Positions 16,784 through 24,802 of a stretch of DNA of 64,000 bases are shown here, piece after piece. The notes beneath the pieces are model-generated. The model made no database searches. It had not been told where the DNA came from and saw nothing but the letters and a program-made list of their open reading frames with translations. Each line of letters opens with the position of its first letter. Position 1 is the first letter of the stretch. The stretch lies in NCBI RefSeq assembly GCF_012927305.1, contig NZ_JABBGH010000003.1, positions 124,001 through 188,000 of the forward strand. The letters run 5' to 3'. The DNA comes from Hymenobacter polaris (GTDB taxonomy: Bacteria; Bacteroidota; Bacteroidia; Cytophagales; Hymenobacteraceae). The translations under genes were made by a program, and so were the position numbers.

Positions 16784-16878
16784 GGTGAAACTCTAATTAC
16801 TTTGTACTGTTTTATACCGAATTAGGAGATTTTACTACCTTCTAAAACGGCACCACGCACGGTTTGTGCGCGGGAAAA

Positions 16879-16906
16879 CCCGGCCGCATTTTCAGGTGCG
16901 GCCGGG
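16879..16906 (-). terminator. Hairpin downstream of ileS
   Basis: The stem CCCGGCCGCA and TGCGGCCGGG surround an 8-base loop, 10 bases past the ileS stop codon on the minus strand. The T tract is short. Confidence 0.6.
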
Positions 16907-16916
16907 CTACTCACTA

Positions 16917-19900
16917 TCAGGCAGTTACAACTTGTAGCTGCGCCGGCACCTGAAAGTCGTCGAAATCGAGCTGCTTGCCGCCAGCCACGTCGCTCGCAAA
17001 ATCCAGGCGCTGGGCCTGCACCTCCTCGCGGATGTAGTCGCCGAAGTGCTGCACGGCGGCGTGCAGTTCGGCCGGCGCGGCGGCCCCTAGGGTCACGCTG
17101 ATGCGGTCCTGCACCTCGAAGCCGGAGTCTTTGCGCAGGTTTTGGAGGCGGTTGACCAGCTCGCGGGCCAGGCCTTCCTGGCGCAGCTCGTCGGTTAGGG
17201 TCACATCGAGGGCCACGGTGAGGGGGCCGTCGGTGGCCACCAGCCAGCCGGGCAGGTCGTCGGTGCGGATTTCCACGTCCTCGGGCAGCACCGGCGTGGG
17301 GCCGCGGCCGTCCACGTTCAGCGTCACCTCGCCGGCAGCCACGGCGTTAATTTCCGCCTCCGTCATGGCCTGGATGCGGGCGGCCACGGCCTTCATCTGC
17401 GGGCCGTACTTCTTGCCGAGCACCTTGAAATTGGGCTTCACCGACTTCACCAGCACCCCGCTCGTGTCGTCCAGAAACTCGACGTGCTTCACGTTCACTT
17501 CGGCGCAAATCAGGTCCTCGACCTTGCCGACCTGCTCCTTGGTGGTATCGCTGAGCACCGGCACCAGGATGCGCCGTAGCGGCTGGCGCACCTTCAGCAC
17601 CGACTTCTTGCGCAGCGAGTGCGTGAGCGAGCTGATGCGCTGGGCCAGGTCCATGCGCTCCTCCAAGGCGCTGTCGATGAGCGCAGTATCGGCCTGCGGC
17701 AGGTACGTCAGGTGCACCGACTCGGCCGCGTCGGTCTGGGCTTTGGTGAGGTTCTGATACAGCCAATCGGCGAAGAAGGGCGCGACGGGAGCCATGAGCT
17801 GCGCCACTACCCCTAGGCACTCGTGCAGGGTTTCGTAGGCGGCCTGCTTGTCGGTGGTCAGCTCGCCCTTCCAGAAGCGGCGGCGCGAGAGGCGCACGTA
17901 CCAGTTCGAGAGCTGGTCGGTGACGAACTCCTGCACGGCGCGGGCGGCCTTGGTGGGGTCGTAGCTGTCGTAGTGGCCGCGCACTTCGGCCAGCAGCGAG
18001 TGCAGCTTGCTCAGAATCCAGCGGTCTAGCTCGGTGCGCTCGGCCACGGGCACCCTAGGGGCCTGGCCGGCCGCAAAGCCATCGAGGTTGGCGTAGAGGG
18101 CGAAGAAGGAGTAGGTATTGAACAGCGTACCGAAGAACTTGCGCTGCACCTCTGTGATGCCAGCCGGGTCGAACTTGAGGTTGTCCCACGGCGGGGCGTT
18201 GGCAATCATGTACCAGCGCGTGGCATCGGGACCGTACTGGGCGATGGTGGCAAACGGGTCCACGGCATTGCCGAGGCGCTTGCTCATCTTGTTGCCGTTC
18301 TTGTCGAGCACCAAGCCGTTGGCAATCACGTTCTTAAACGCCACCGAGTCTTCCAGCATCACCCCTAGGGCGTGCAGCGTGAAGAACCACCCGCGCGTCT
18401 GGTCCACGCCCTCGGCAATGAAGTCAGCCGGGAAATTCTGGGCGAATTTCTCCTGGTTCTCAAACGGGTAGTGCCACTGCGCGTAGGGCATGGCCCCGCT
18501 ATCAAACCACACGTCAATCAAGTCCGGCTCGCGGTACATAATTTGCCCGCTCGGCGACACCAGAAATACGTCGTCCACGTAGGGCCGGTGCAGGTCGAGC
18601 TGGCCGCTGGCTACCAGCGGGTTGTGCGTCATCACCTCGGCGGCAATGGCCTTCTCAATCTCGGCGTTCAGCTCGGCGATGCTGCCGATGCAGCGCTCCT
18701 CGGTGCCGTCCTGGGTGCGCCAGATGGGCAGCGGGGTACCCCAGTAGCGCGAGCGGCTCAGGTTCCAGTCCACCAGGTTTTCGAGCCAGTTGCCGAAGCG
18801 GCCGGTACCGGTGCTCTCGGGCTTCCAGTTGATGGTTTTGTTTAGCTCAATCAGCCGGTCTTTCACGGCCGTGGTCTTGATAAACCACGAGTCGAGCGGG
18901 TAGTACAGCACCGGCTTGTCGGTGCGCCAGCAGTGCGGGTAGGTGTGCTCGTACTTCTCGGTTTTGAAGGCCGTGCCGTCCTTGCGCATCCGAATGGCGA
19001 TGCTCTCGTCCAGGGTTTTATAGTCGGCCCCGCTTTGGTCGTGGCCGTCGTAGTTCTTCACCCAGCGCCCGCCAAACTCGCCCATCTGCGCCACGTAGCG
19101 GCCCGTACGGTCCACCACCGGCCCCAGCTTGCCCTGGTCGTCGGCCACCAGCAGCGCGGGAATCCCATTCTGCTGCGCCACCCGGAAGTCGTCCGCGCCG
19201 AAGGTGGGCGAGATGTGCACGATACCCGTGCCGTCCTCCGTCGTCACAAAGTCGCCAGGAATCACGCGGAATGCGTTTTCCTCGCCTTCGAAGGCAGGGA
19301 AGCCCTGGTCTTGGCCGAACAGGCGGTGGTAGTAGAGGCCGACGAGGTCGGAGCCAAGAACGGTTTTGACAACTTTAAAAGGCAACTTATGCCGGCTTAC
19401 AATTTTGTCAAAAATATTTCTCTGCCGCTCGTCTTCAAAAGTCGCTTCTACAGGCGATTCTTCTCCAGATTCTAACCACCGAGAAACTGCCTCAGAGAGC
19501 ATAGAATCTTGAGCAGCTAAAGAAGCTGTAGCCTCATCTGAAAAGTACCGACCCACTAAATCAGTAGCCAGAATTACAACTATTGGCTGCCGGGTATATT
19601 GATTGAATGTACGGACTACTGAATAGGAAATGTTTTTCCCAACTGCCAGCCCCGTATTAGCGGGCAGCGTCCAGGGCGTAGTCGTCCAGGCTAGGATGTA
19701 CACGTTGTCCCCCTCCCCTGCTGCCGTAAACAACTTTTCCGACTTCTCATCCCGCACCACCTTGAACTCGGCCACGATGGTCGTGTCCTTCACGTCCTTA
19801 TAGGTGCCAGGCTGGTTCAACTCGTGCGAGCTGAGGCCGGTGCCGGCGGCGGGCGAGTAAGGCTGGATAGTGTAGCCCTTGTAGAGCAAGCCCTTATCGT

Positions 19901-20402
19901 AGAGCTTCTTGAGCAGCGCCCAGCAGCTCTCGATGTAGTCCGGCTCGAAGGTGATGTAGGGGTTGTTGAGGTCTACCCAGTAGCCCATCTGCTGCGTTAG
20001 CTCGTCCCACTGCGCCTTAAAGCGCATCACGGTTTCGCGGCAGCGCTGGTTGTACTCCTCGACGCTGATTTTCTTGCCGATATCTTCCTTCGTGATGCCC
20101 AGCTCCTTCTCTACTTGCAGCTCGATGGGCAGGCCGTGGGTGTCCCAGCCGCCCTTGCGCGGCACCTGCTTGCCCAGCTGCGTCTGGTAGCGGCAGAAGA
20201 TGTCCTTCACCGCCCGCGCCATCACGTGGTGGATGCCCGGCTGCCCGTTGGCCGAGGGCGGCCCCTCGTAAAACACGAACGTGGGCTGGCCCTCGCGGCT
20301 GCTCACGCTCTTCTCAAAAATGCCGTTGGCCTCCCAAGTTGCCCGCACGTCTTGCGCGAGGCGGGCATAGTCGAGCGGCTGCTTGTATTCGGGGTAGTTC
20401 AT
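16917..20402 (-). CDS. ileS: Isoleucyl-tRNA synthetase (long, eukaryotic-like type)
   Basis: 1,161 residues from MNYPEYKQPLDYARLAQ. The class I active site is seen at PPSANGQPGIHHVM near 50-63 and KMSKRLGN in the second half. Editing (CP1) sequence lies between and the anticodon-binding helical region follows. WDTHGLPIELQVEKELGI and YPHCWRTDKPVLYYPLDSW are typical of the longer IleS clade, which includes eukaryotic and mupirocin-resistant enzymes. An in-frame ATG at 20417 lies inside a hairpin repeat, so 20402 is preferred. A patch at 19355-19640 within the editing region is unusually AT-rich compared with the rest of the gene. Confidence 0.95.
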   Translation of the reverse strand: MNYPEYKQPLDYARLAQDVRATWEANGIFEKSVSSREGQPTFVFYEGPPSANGQPGIHHVMARAVKDIFCRYQTQLGKQVPRKGGWDTHGLPIELQVEKELGITKEDIGKKISVEEYNQRCRETVMRFKAQWDELTQQMGYWVDLNNPYITFEPDYIESCWALLKKLYDKGLLYKGYTIQPYSPAAGTGLSSHELNQPGTYKDVKDTTIVAEFKVVRDEKSEKLFTAAGEGDNVYILAWTTTPWTLPANTGLAVGKNISYSVVRTFNQYTRQPIVVILATDLVGRYFSDEATASLAAQDSMLSEAVSRWLESGEESPVEATFEDERQRNIFDKIVSRHKLPFKVVKTVLGSDLVGLYYHRLFGQDQGFPAFEGEENAFRVIPGDFVTTEDGTGIVHISPTFGADDFRVAQQNGIPALLVADDQGKLGPVVDRTGRYVAQMGEFGGRWVKNYDGHDQSGADYKTLDESIAIRMRKDGTAFKTEKYEHTYPHCWRTDKPVLYYPLDSWFIKTTAVKDRLIELNKTINWKPESTGTGRFGNWLENLVDWNLSRSRYWGTPLPIWRTQDGTEERCIGSIAELNAEIEKAIAAEVMTHNPLVASGQLDLHRPYVDDVFLVSPSGQIMYREPDLIDVWFDSGAMPYAQWHYPFENQEKFAQNFPADFIAEGVDQTRGWFFTLHALGVMLEDSVAFKNVIANGLVLDKNGNKMSKRLGNAVDPFATIAQYGPDATRWYMIANAPPWDNLKFDPAGITEVQRKFFGTLFNTYSFFALYANLDGFAAGQAPRVPVAERTELDRWILSKLHSLLAEVRGHYDSYDPTKAARAVQEFVTDQLSNWYVRLSRRRFWKGELTTDKQAAYETLHECLGVVAQLMAPVAPFFADWLYQNLTKAQTDAAESVHLTYLPQADTALIDSALEERMDLAQRISSLTHSLRKKSVLKVRQPLRRILVPVLSDTTKEQVGKVEDLICAEVNVKHVEFLDDTSGVLVKSVKPNFKVLGKKYGPQMKAVAARIQAMTEAEINAVAAGEVTLNVDGRGPTPVLPEDVEIRTDDLPGWLVATDGPLTVALDVTLTDELRQEGLARELVNRLQNLRKDSGFEVQDRISVTLGAAAPAELHAAVQHFGDYIREEVQAQRLDFASDVAGGKQLDFDDFQVPAQLQVVTA

Positions 20403-20411
20403 AAAATCATC

Positions 20412-20495
20412 CGTCATGCTGAGCCTGCCAAAGCACCTCTACCGAACATCACTCGAACGATGTGGTAGAGATGCTTCGGCAGGCTCAGCATGACG
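20412..20495. repeat. Dispersed hairpin repeat, family A, copy 3
   Basis: The arms are CGTCATGCTGAGCCTGCC and GGCAGGCTCAGCATGACG. It lies between the MMPL transporter and ileS, starting 10 bases from the chosen ileS start; one of its ends supplies the rejected upstream ATG. Confidence 0.9.
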
Positions 20496-20532
20496 TGCTA
20501 ATAGTTTTTTCAACAACAAAAGTCGGCCGGAT

Positions 20533-22968
20533 TTAAATCGTCTTGGCCGGGGTACGCTCTACGCTCAGGCGCTGCAGGTTCTGGTCGATGTCGTCGTCTT
20601 CTTCGTGGTAGCTCTCGTCGTAGTGGTGAATGAGGGCCGTTTTGGGCGTTTTCCAGCTGCCACCGCGCTCAAAGGTTACCAGCAGGGCCGGCAAAAATAC
20701 CAGGTTCGAGAAGTTGGTAATGAGCAGCGAAGCGCCCATAAGTACCCCTAGGGCCTTGGTGCCGCCAAACTCGCTGAAACCGTAGATGCTGAAGCCAATG
20801 AAGAGCACGATACTGGTGTAGAACATGCTCGACCCAGCCTCGCTCAGCGTGTTGGTAATGGCCTCGCTCACGCTCTTGCCCGCCATGGCCATCTCCTGCC
20901 GGAACTTGGCCAGCAAGTGGATGGAATTATCACCGTCGATGCCCAGGGCAATGACGTAGATGAGAGCGGTGGCGGGCTTGAGCGCGATGCCGAAATAACC
21001 CATCACGCCGGCCGTCAGCGTCAACGTCAAGATATTAGGTATCAGCGCGTAGAAGATGGTACGGAATGAGTGGAACAGTAGCAGCACCACCACGGCTACC
21101 AGCCCGAAGGCCCACATTAGGCTTTCGCCTAGGGTGCCAATTACGTACTCGTTACCCTTGGTGAAAATGACCGTGGTGCCAGTGCGGCGCACGCTCATGT
21201 CGGTGCCGGCGAAGATGCGTTTGATGGCCGGGTCAATGCGTTTATTAACCAGCGTATCAAGCTTATGCGAGCCAATGTCGGCAATTTTCACGCTGATGCG
21301 GGCGCGCTGCTGCGTGCTGTCCACGAATGTTTTGAGCAGCTTACTGGTGGAGTTGGCACCCTGGCCTTGCGAGTTGGCCAAGTAGCTTAAAATGAAATTC
21401 TTGTCGTCGTTATCGGGTAGCTTGTAGAAATCCGGGTTGCCGTTATAGAATGCCTGCTTGGCCGCTTTCAAAAACGTAACCATGCTCAGCGGCGTTGATA
21501 GCTCGGGCTGCGCCTGCAAGAACTTATCAAATTGGTCGATTTTCTGCAGGTTAGGCAGTTTTAGCAAGCCCTTGGGTTGCTTGGTATCCACCACAAACTC
21601 TAGGGGCATTACGCCGCCAAAACGCGCTTCGAAGAAGCTGAGGTCTTCATTTACCGAGCTTTTCTTGGGCAGGTCGTCCACCATAAACGACACGGCTTCG
21701 ATGCGCGAAATACCGATGGCTGCCAGCCCCACTAGCACCGCCGCCGTGATGTAGATGGTGCGCCGACGCCGCAGCACAATGAAGTCGAGGAAGTGAATGA
21801 TGCCCACCAGCGGCTTCGAGTCGAGGTGCTCGAGCTGCTTGTCGGTGGGGCCGGGCAGGTAGGTAAACACCGCCGGAATCATGATGAAGCTGATAACGAA
21901 CGCCACGAAGATGTTAATCGTGGCCACCAGCCCAAACTGATACAGAATGGCGATGTCGGTGAACGTGAACACGAAAAAGCCAATGGCCGTGGTCGTATTG
22001 TTCACCAGCGTAATCAAGCCAATCTTGCGGATAACCCGCGTCATGGCCAGGATTTGGTTGCCCGATTTGCGGTAGTCGTAGTGATAGCGCGAGAGCAGGT
22101 AGGTGCAGTTGGGCACGCTGATAACCACCAGAATAGACGGTATCAGGCCCGTGAGCAGGTTAATCTTGAACCCTAGGAGCACGATGCTGGCCACGCACCA
22201 TATCATGACGATGATGACGACCAGCAGCGGCACTACCACCGCCGACCACGTGCGGAAGAACACGTAGAGAATAATGGCCATCACCACCACCATCAGCCCG
22301 GCAAAGAACTTCATCTCGGCCGACACCTTGCTCGTCATCGTGGAGCGCACGTAGGGCAGGCCGGCGTAGTGCAGCTTGATGCCCGATTCCTTTTCAAACT
22401 TCTCGCTCAGGTCCAAGATGTTACTCATCACGGCCTGCCGCTTGTTCGAATTCAGGAACGACGGGTCCATGGTCACGGCCAGCAGCGTGGCCCCGGTGCG
22501 CGGCGCAATTACCTGCCCCTGGTAAAAGGCGATGCTGTTGACAACGCCCATCAGCGAGTCGAGCTGCGCCTGCGACCTAGGGGGCGCCCGGAATATCGGG
22601 GCCGTTACGAAGCGGTTATTCACCGTATCCTTCTCAATCTGAATGAGCTTGGGCAGGCCGAGCACGCCGGACACGCCCGGCACTTTCACCAGGTCGTTGG
22701 CTAGCTGGTCGTAGAGCCGGAAGTTCTTGAGCTTATACACCGACGAGTCCTGCATCCCGATAACCAGGATGTTACCGTCCTCGCCAAAGGTTTTCTTGAA
22801 CTGCTGGAAGTACACCATGTCGGGGTCTTCCGGGCTCACTACCTGCGCAAAGTCATAGGTCATCTCCACGTTGCGCGCCACGTAGGCCATGCCTAGGGTA
22901 GCCAGGCCGATAAGCAACAGCAGGATGCGCCGGAACTTAATGATAAAAAGGGCGATATGTCCCCACAT
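20533..22968 (-). CDS. MMPL/RND-family membrane transporter
   Basis: 811 residues. One helix at the N-terminus (IIKFRRILLLLIGLATLGMAYV) is followed by a large periplasmic domain, five helices (about 220-370), a second helix and periplasmic domain (about 400-630), and five more helices (about 635-780). This is the duplicated RND architecture of MMPL/SSD lipid or hydrophobe exporters. The second half contains ALIYVIALGIDGDNSIHLL, with the acidic residue used for proton coupling. The C-terminal tail is polar (HYDESYHEEDDDIDQN). No periplasmic adaptor or outer-membrane channel is adjacent, so a lipid or hopanoid-type role is more likely than tripartite drug efflux. The substrate is unknown. Confidence 0.88.
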   Translation of the reverse strand: MWGHIALFIIKFRRILLLLIGLATLGMAYVARNVEMTYDFAQVVSPEDPDMVYFQQFKKTFGEDGNILVIGMQDSSVYKLKNFRLYDQLANDLVKVPGVSGVLGLPKLIQIEKDTVNNRFVTAPIFRAPPRSQAQLDSLMGVVNSIAFYQGQVIAPRTGATLLAVTMDPSFLNSNKRQAVMSNILDLSEKFEKESGIKLHYAGLPYVRSTMTSKVSAEMKFFAGLMVVVMAIILYVFFRTWSAVVVPLLVVIIVMIWCVASIVLLGFKINLLTGLIPSILVVISVPNCTYLLSRYHYDYRKSGNQILAMTRVIRKIGLITLVNNTTTAIGFFVFTFTDIAILYQFGLVATINIFVAFVISFIMIPAVFTYLPGPTDKQLEHLDSKPLVGIIHFLDFIVLRRRRTIYITAAVLVGLAAIGISRIEAVSFMVDDLPKKSSVNEDLSFFEARFGGVMPLEFVVDTKQPKGLLKLPNLQKIDQFDKFLQAQPELSTPLSMVTFLKAAKQAFYNGNPDFYKLPDNDDKNFILSYLANSQGQGANSTSKLLKTFVDSTQQRARISVKIADIGSHKLDTLVNKRIDPAIKRIFAGTDMSVRRTGTTVIFTKGNEYVIGTLGESLMWAFGLVAVVVLLLFHSFRTIFYALIPNILTLTLTAGVMGYFGIALKPATALIYVIALGIDGDNSIHLLAKFRQEMAMAGKSVSEAITNTLSEAGSSMFYTSIVLFIGFSIYGFSEFGGTKALGVLMGASLLITNFSNLVFLPALLVTFERGGSWKTPKTALIHHYDESYHEEDDDIDQNLQRLSVERTPAKTI

Positions 22969-23021
22969 AGGCTTTAGAACTTAACTGGTACACGCCGCCC
23001 TAGCTTACTTCCAGGCTACGG

Positions 23022-24533
23022 CTACAATTTCGCAAACACCGTTTTGAAGCTCACACGCTCGCCGATGTATGCCCGCAACGCACTAATGGGCATTCGAGTT
23101 TGCTCGCGGGTGTCGCGGTCGCGCACCGTCACGGTGTCGTCCTCCAGGGTTTGGCCGTCTACCACAATGCAAAACGGCGTGCCAATGAGGTCCTGGCGGG
23201 TGTAGCGCTTGCCAATGGCGTCCTTGTCTTCGATAACTAGACGGAAGTCGAAGCGCAAGCTGTCGAATATTTCCTGCGCTTTCTCGGGCATGCCGTCCTT
23301 GCGCACTAGCGGGAAGATGGCGGCCTTGATGGGGGCCAGGGCCGGGTGCAGCTTCAGCAGGGTACGGGTTTTGGTGGTTTGCTCCTCCCCTTCGCCTTCC
23401 GTGATGGTTTCTTCCTGGTAGGCCTGGCAGAGCGTGGCCAGAAACAGGCGGTCGGCGCCCACGCTGGTTTCTACCACGTAGGGCACGTAGTTGCCATAGG
23501 GCTTGCCGGTGTCGGGGTTCAGGTCGTTGTCGAAGTACTGCTGCTTTTTGCGACTCAGGTTCTGGTGCTGGGTCAGGTCGAAGTCCGAGCGCGAGTGGAT
23601 GCCCTCAATTTCCTTGAATCCGAACGGGAACTCGTACTCGATGTCCACGGCCGCCTTGGCGTAGTGGGCCAGCTTGTCGTGGTCGTGGAAGCGCAGCTTT
23701 TCCGGGGCCAGGCCAATGGCCTCGTGGAAGCGGCGGCGGGCGGCCTTCCAGGTGTCGTACCACTCGCCCTCGGTGCCGGGCCGCACGAAGAACTGCATCT
23801 CCATTTGCTCAAATTCGCGCATGCGGAAGATGAATTGCCGGGCCACAATCTCGTTGCGGAACGCCTTGCCAATCTGCGCGATACCGAACGGAATTTTTTG
23901 GCGAGCCGACTTCTGCACGTTCAGGAAATTCACGAAGATGCCCTGCGCCGTTTCAGGCCGCAGGTACACCGGCGGCGCGTCCGAGTCTACGGCCGAGCCT
24001 TGGGTACTGAACATGAGGTTGAACTGCCGCACGTCGGTCCACTTGGCCGAGCCCGAGAGCGGGTCCACGATTTTCTCGTCCAAAATGAGCTGCTTCACGC
24101 CGGCCAGGTCATTTTCGGTCAGCAACCGGCCTAGGGTAGCCGTGAGAGCGGCGGCGCGCGCGGGGTCGCCGGCGCGCTCGTACTCGGCGGCTTTTTCCTC
24201 GATGAGCACGTCGGCGCGGTAGCGCTTCTGGCTGTCGAGGTTGTCGATGAGCGGGTCGTTGAAGCCGGCCACGTGGCCGCTGGCCTCCCAAGTGCGCGGG
24301 TCCATGAAGATGGCCGCGTCGATGCCCACCACGTTGCCGTGCAGCTGGGTCATGGCCTCCCACCACAGGCGCTTGAGGTTGTTTTTCAGCTCCACGCCGT
24401 TGGGGCCGTAGTCGTACACGGCGGCCAGGCCGTCGTAAATCTCCGACGACTGGAATACGAAGCCGTATTCCTTGGCGTGGGCCACAATATCTTTTAGCTG
24501 GGTATTTTCAGAAGTAGTTACGGGCTTGCTCAT
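23022..24533 (-). CDS. glyS: Glycyl-tRNA synthetase (dimeric class II type)
   Basis: 503 residues from MSKPVTTSENTQLKD. It is the alpha-2 type related to eukaryotic and archaeal GlyRS rather than the alpha-beta bacterial form. Class II motifs are visible: SGHVAGFNDPL near 70, the motif 2 region with QIGKAFRNEIVARQFIFRMREFEQMEMQFF near 215-245, and the motif 3 region VVETSVGADRLFLATL near 355. The C-terminal anticodon-binding domain covers about 395-503. An ATG three codons upstream (24542) is possible but lies next to the promoter element, so 24533 is chosen. Confidence 0.95.
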   Translation of the reverse strand: MSKPVTTSENTQLKDIVAHAKEYGFVFQSSEIYDGLAAVYDYGPNGVELKNNLKRLWWEAMTQLHGNVVGIDAAIFMDPRTWEASGHVAGFNDPLIDNLDSQKRYRADVLIEEKAAEYERAGDPARAAALTATLGRLLTENDLAGVKQLILDEKIVDPLSGSAKWTDVRQFNLMFSTQGSAVDSDAPPVYLRPETAQGIFVNFLNVQKSARQKIPFGIAQIGKAFRNEIVARQFIFRMREFEQMEMQFFVRPGTEGEWYDTWKAARRRFHEAIGLAPEKLRFHDHDKLAHYAKAAVDIEYEFPFGFKEIEGIHSRSDFDLTQHQNLSRKKQQYFDNDLNPDTGKPYGNYVPYVVETSVGADRLFLATLCQAYQEETITEGEGEEQTTKTRTLLKLHPALAPIKAAIFPLVRKDGMPEKAQEIFDSLRFDFRLVIEDKDAIGKRYTRQDLIGTPFCIVVDGQTLEDDTVTVRDRDTREQTRMPISALRAYIGERVSFKTVFAKL

Positions 24534-24539
24534 AAGCAG

Positions 24540-24547
24540 CAAAGGTA
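24540..24547 (-). promoter_or_regulatory. TACCTTTG -7 element abutting glyS
   Basis: The minus strand reads TACCTTTG, ending seven bases before the glyS ATG at 24533. Transcription would begin at or near the start codon, predicting little or no leader. Confidence 0.5.
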
Positions 24548-24802
24548 GACCGCAGATGCAAACCGATTTAACGGCTTGCGCCGCTACGCTTACTGCCTGG
24601 GCTGGCTACGCCCGGCGGCACACCGGGTGGCTATCGGCGGCTTGGCAGCGACTAGGGGCCTAGGGAACTTGGCGCGGGAGCCAGTGGCAACCTTTTGAGC
24701 GGCAAGCGGCTCGTGAAGTAAGCATGTACTTGGCGGGCCATTCTTTACTTTTGAAAGAATATTTATTTTGCTATTCTTCTAGGTTTTTCTTTTTTCCACG
24801 CT

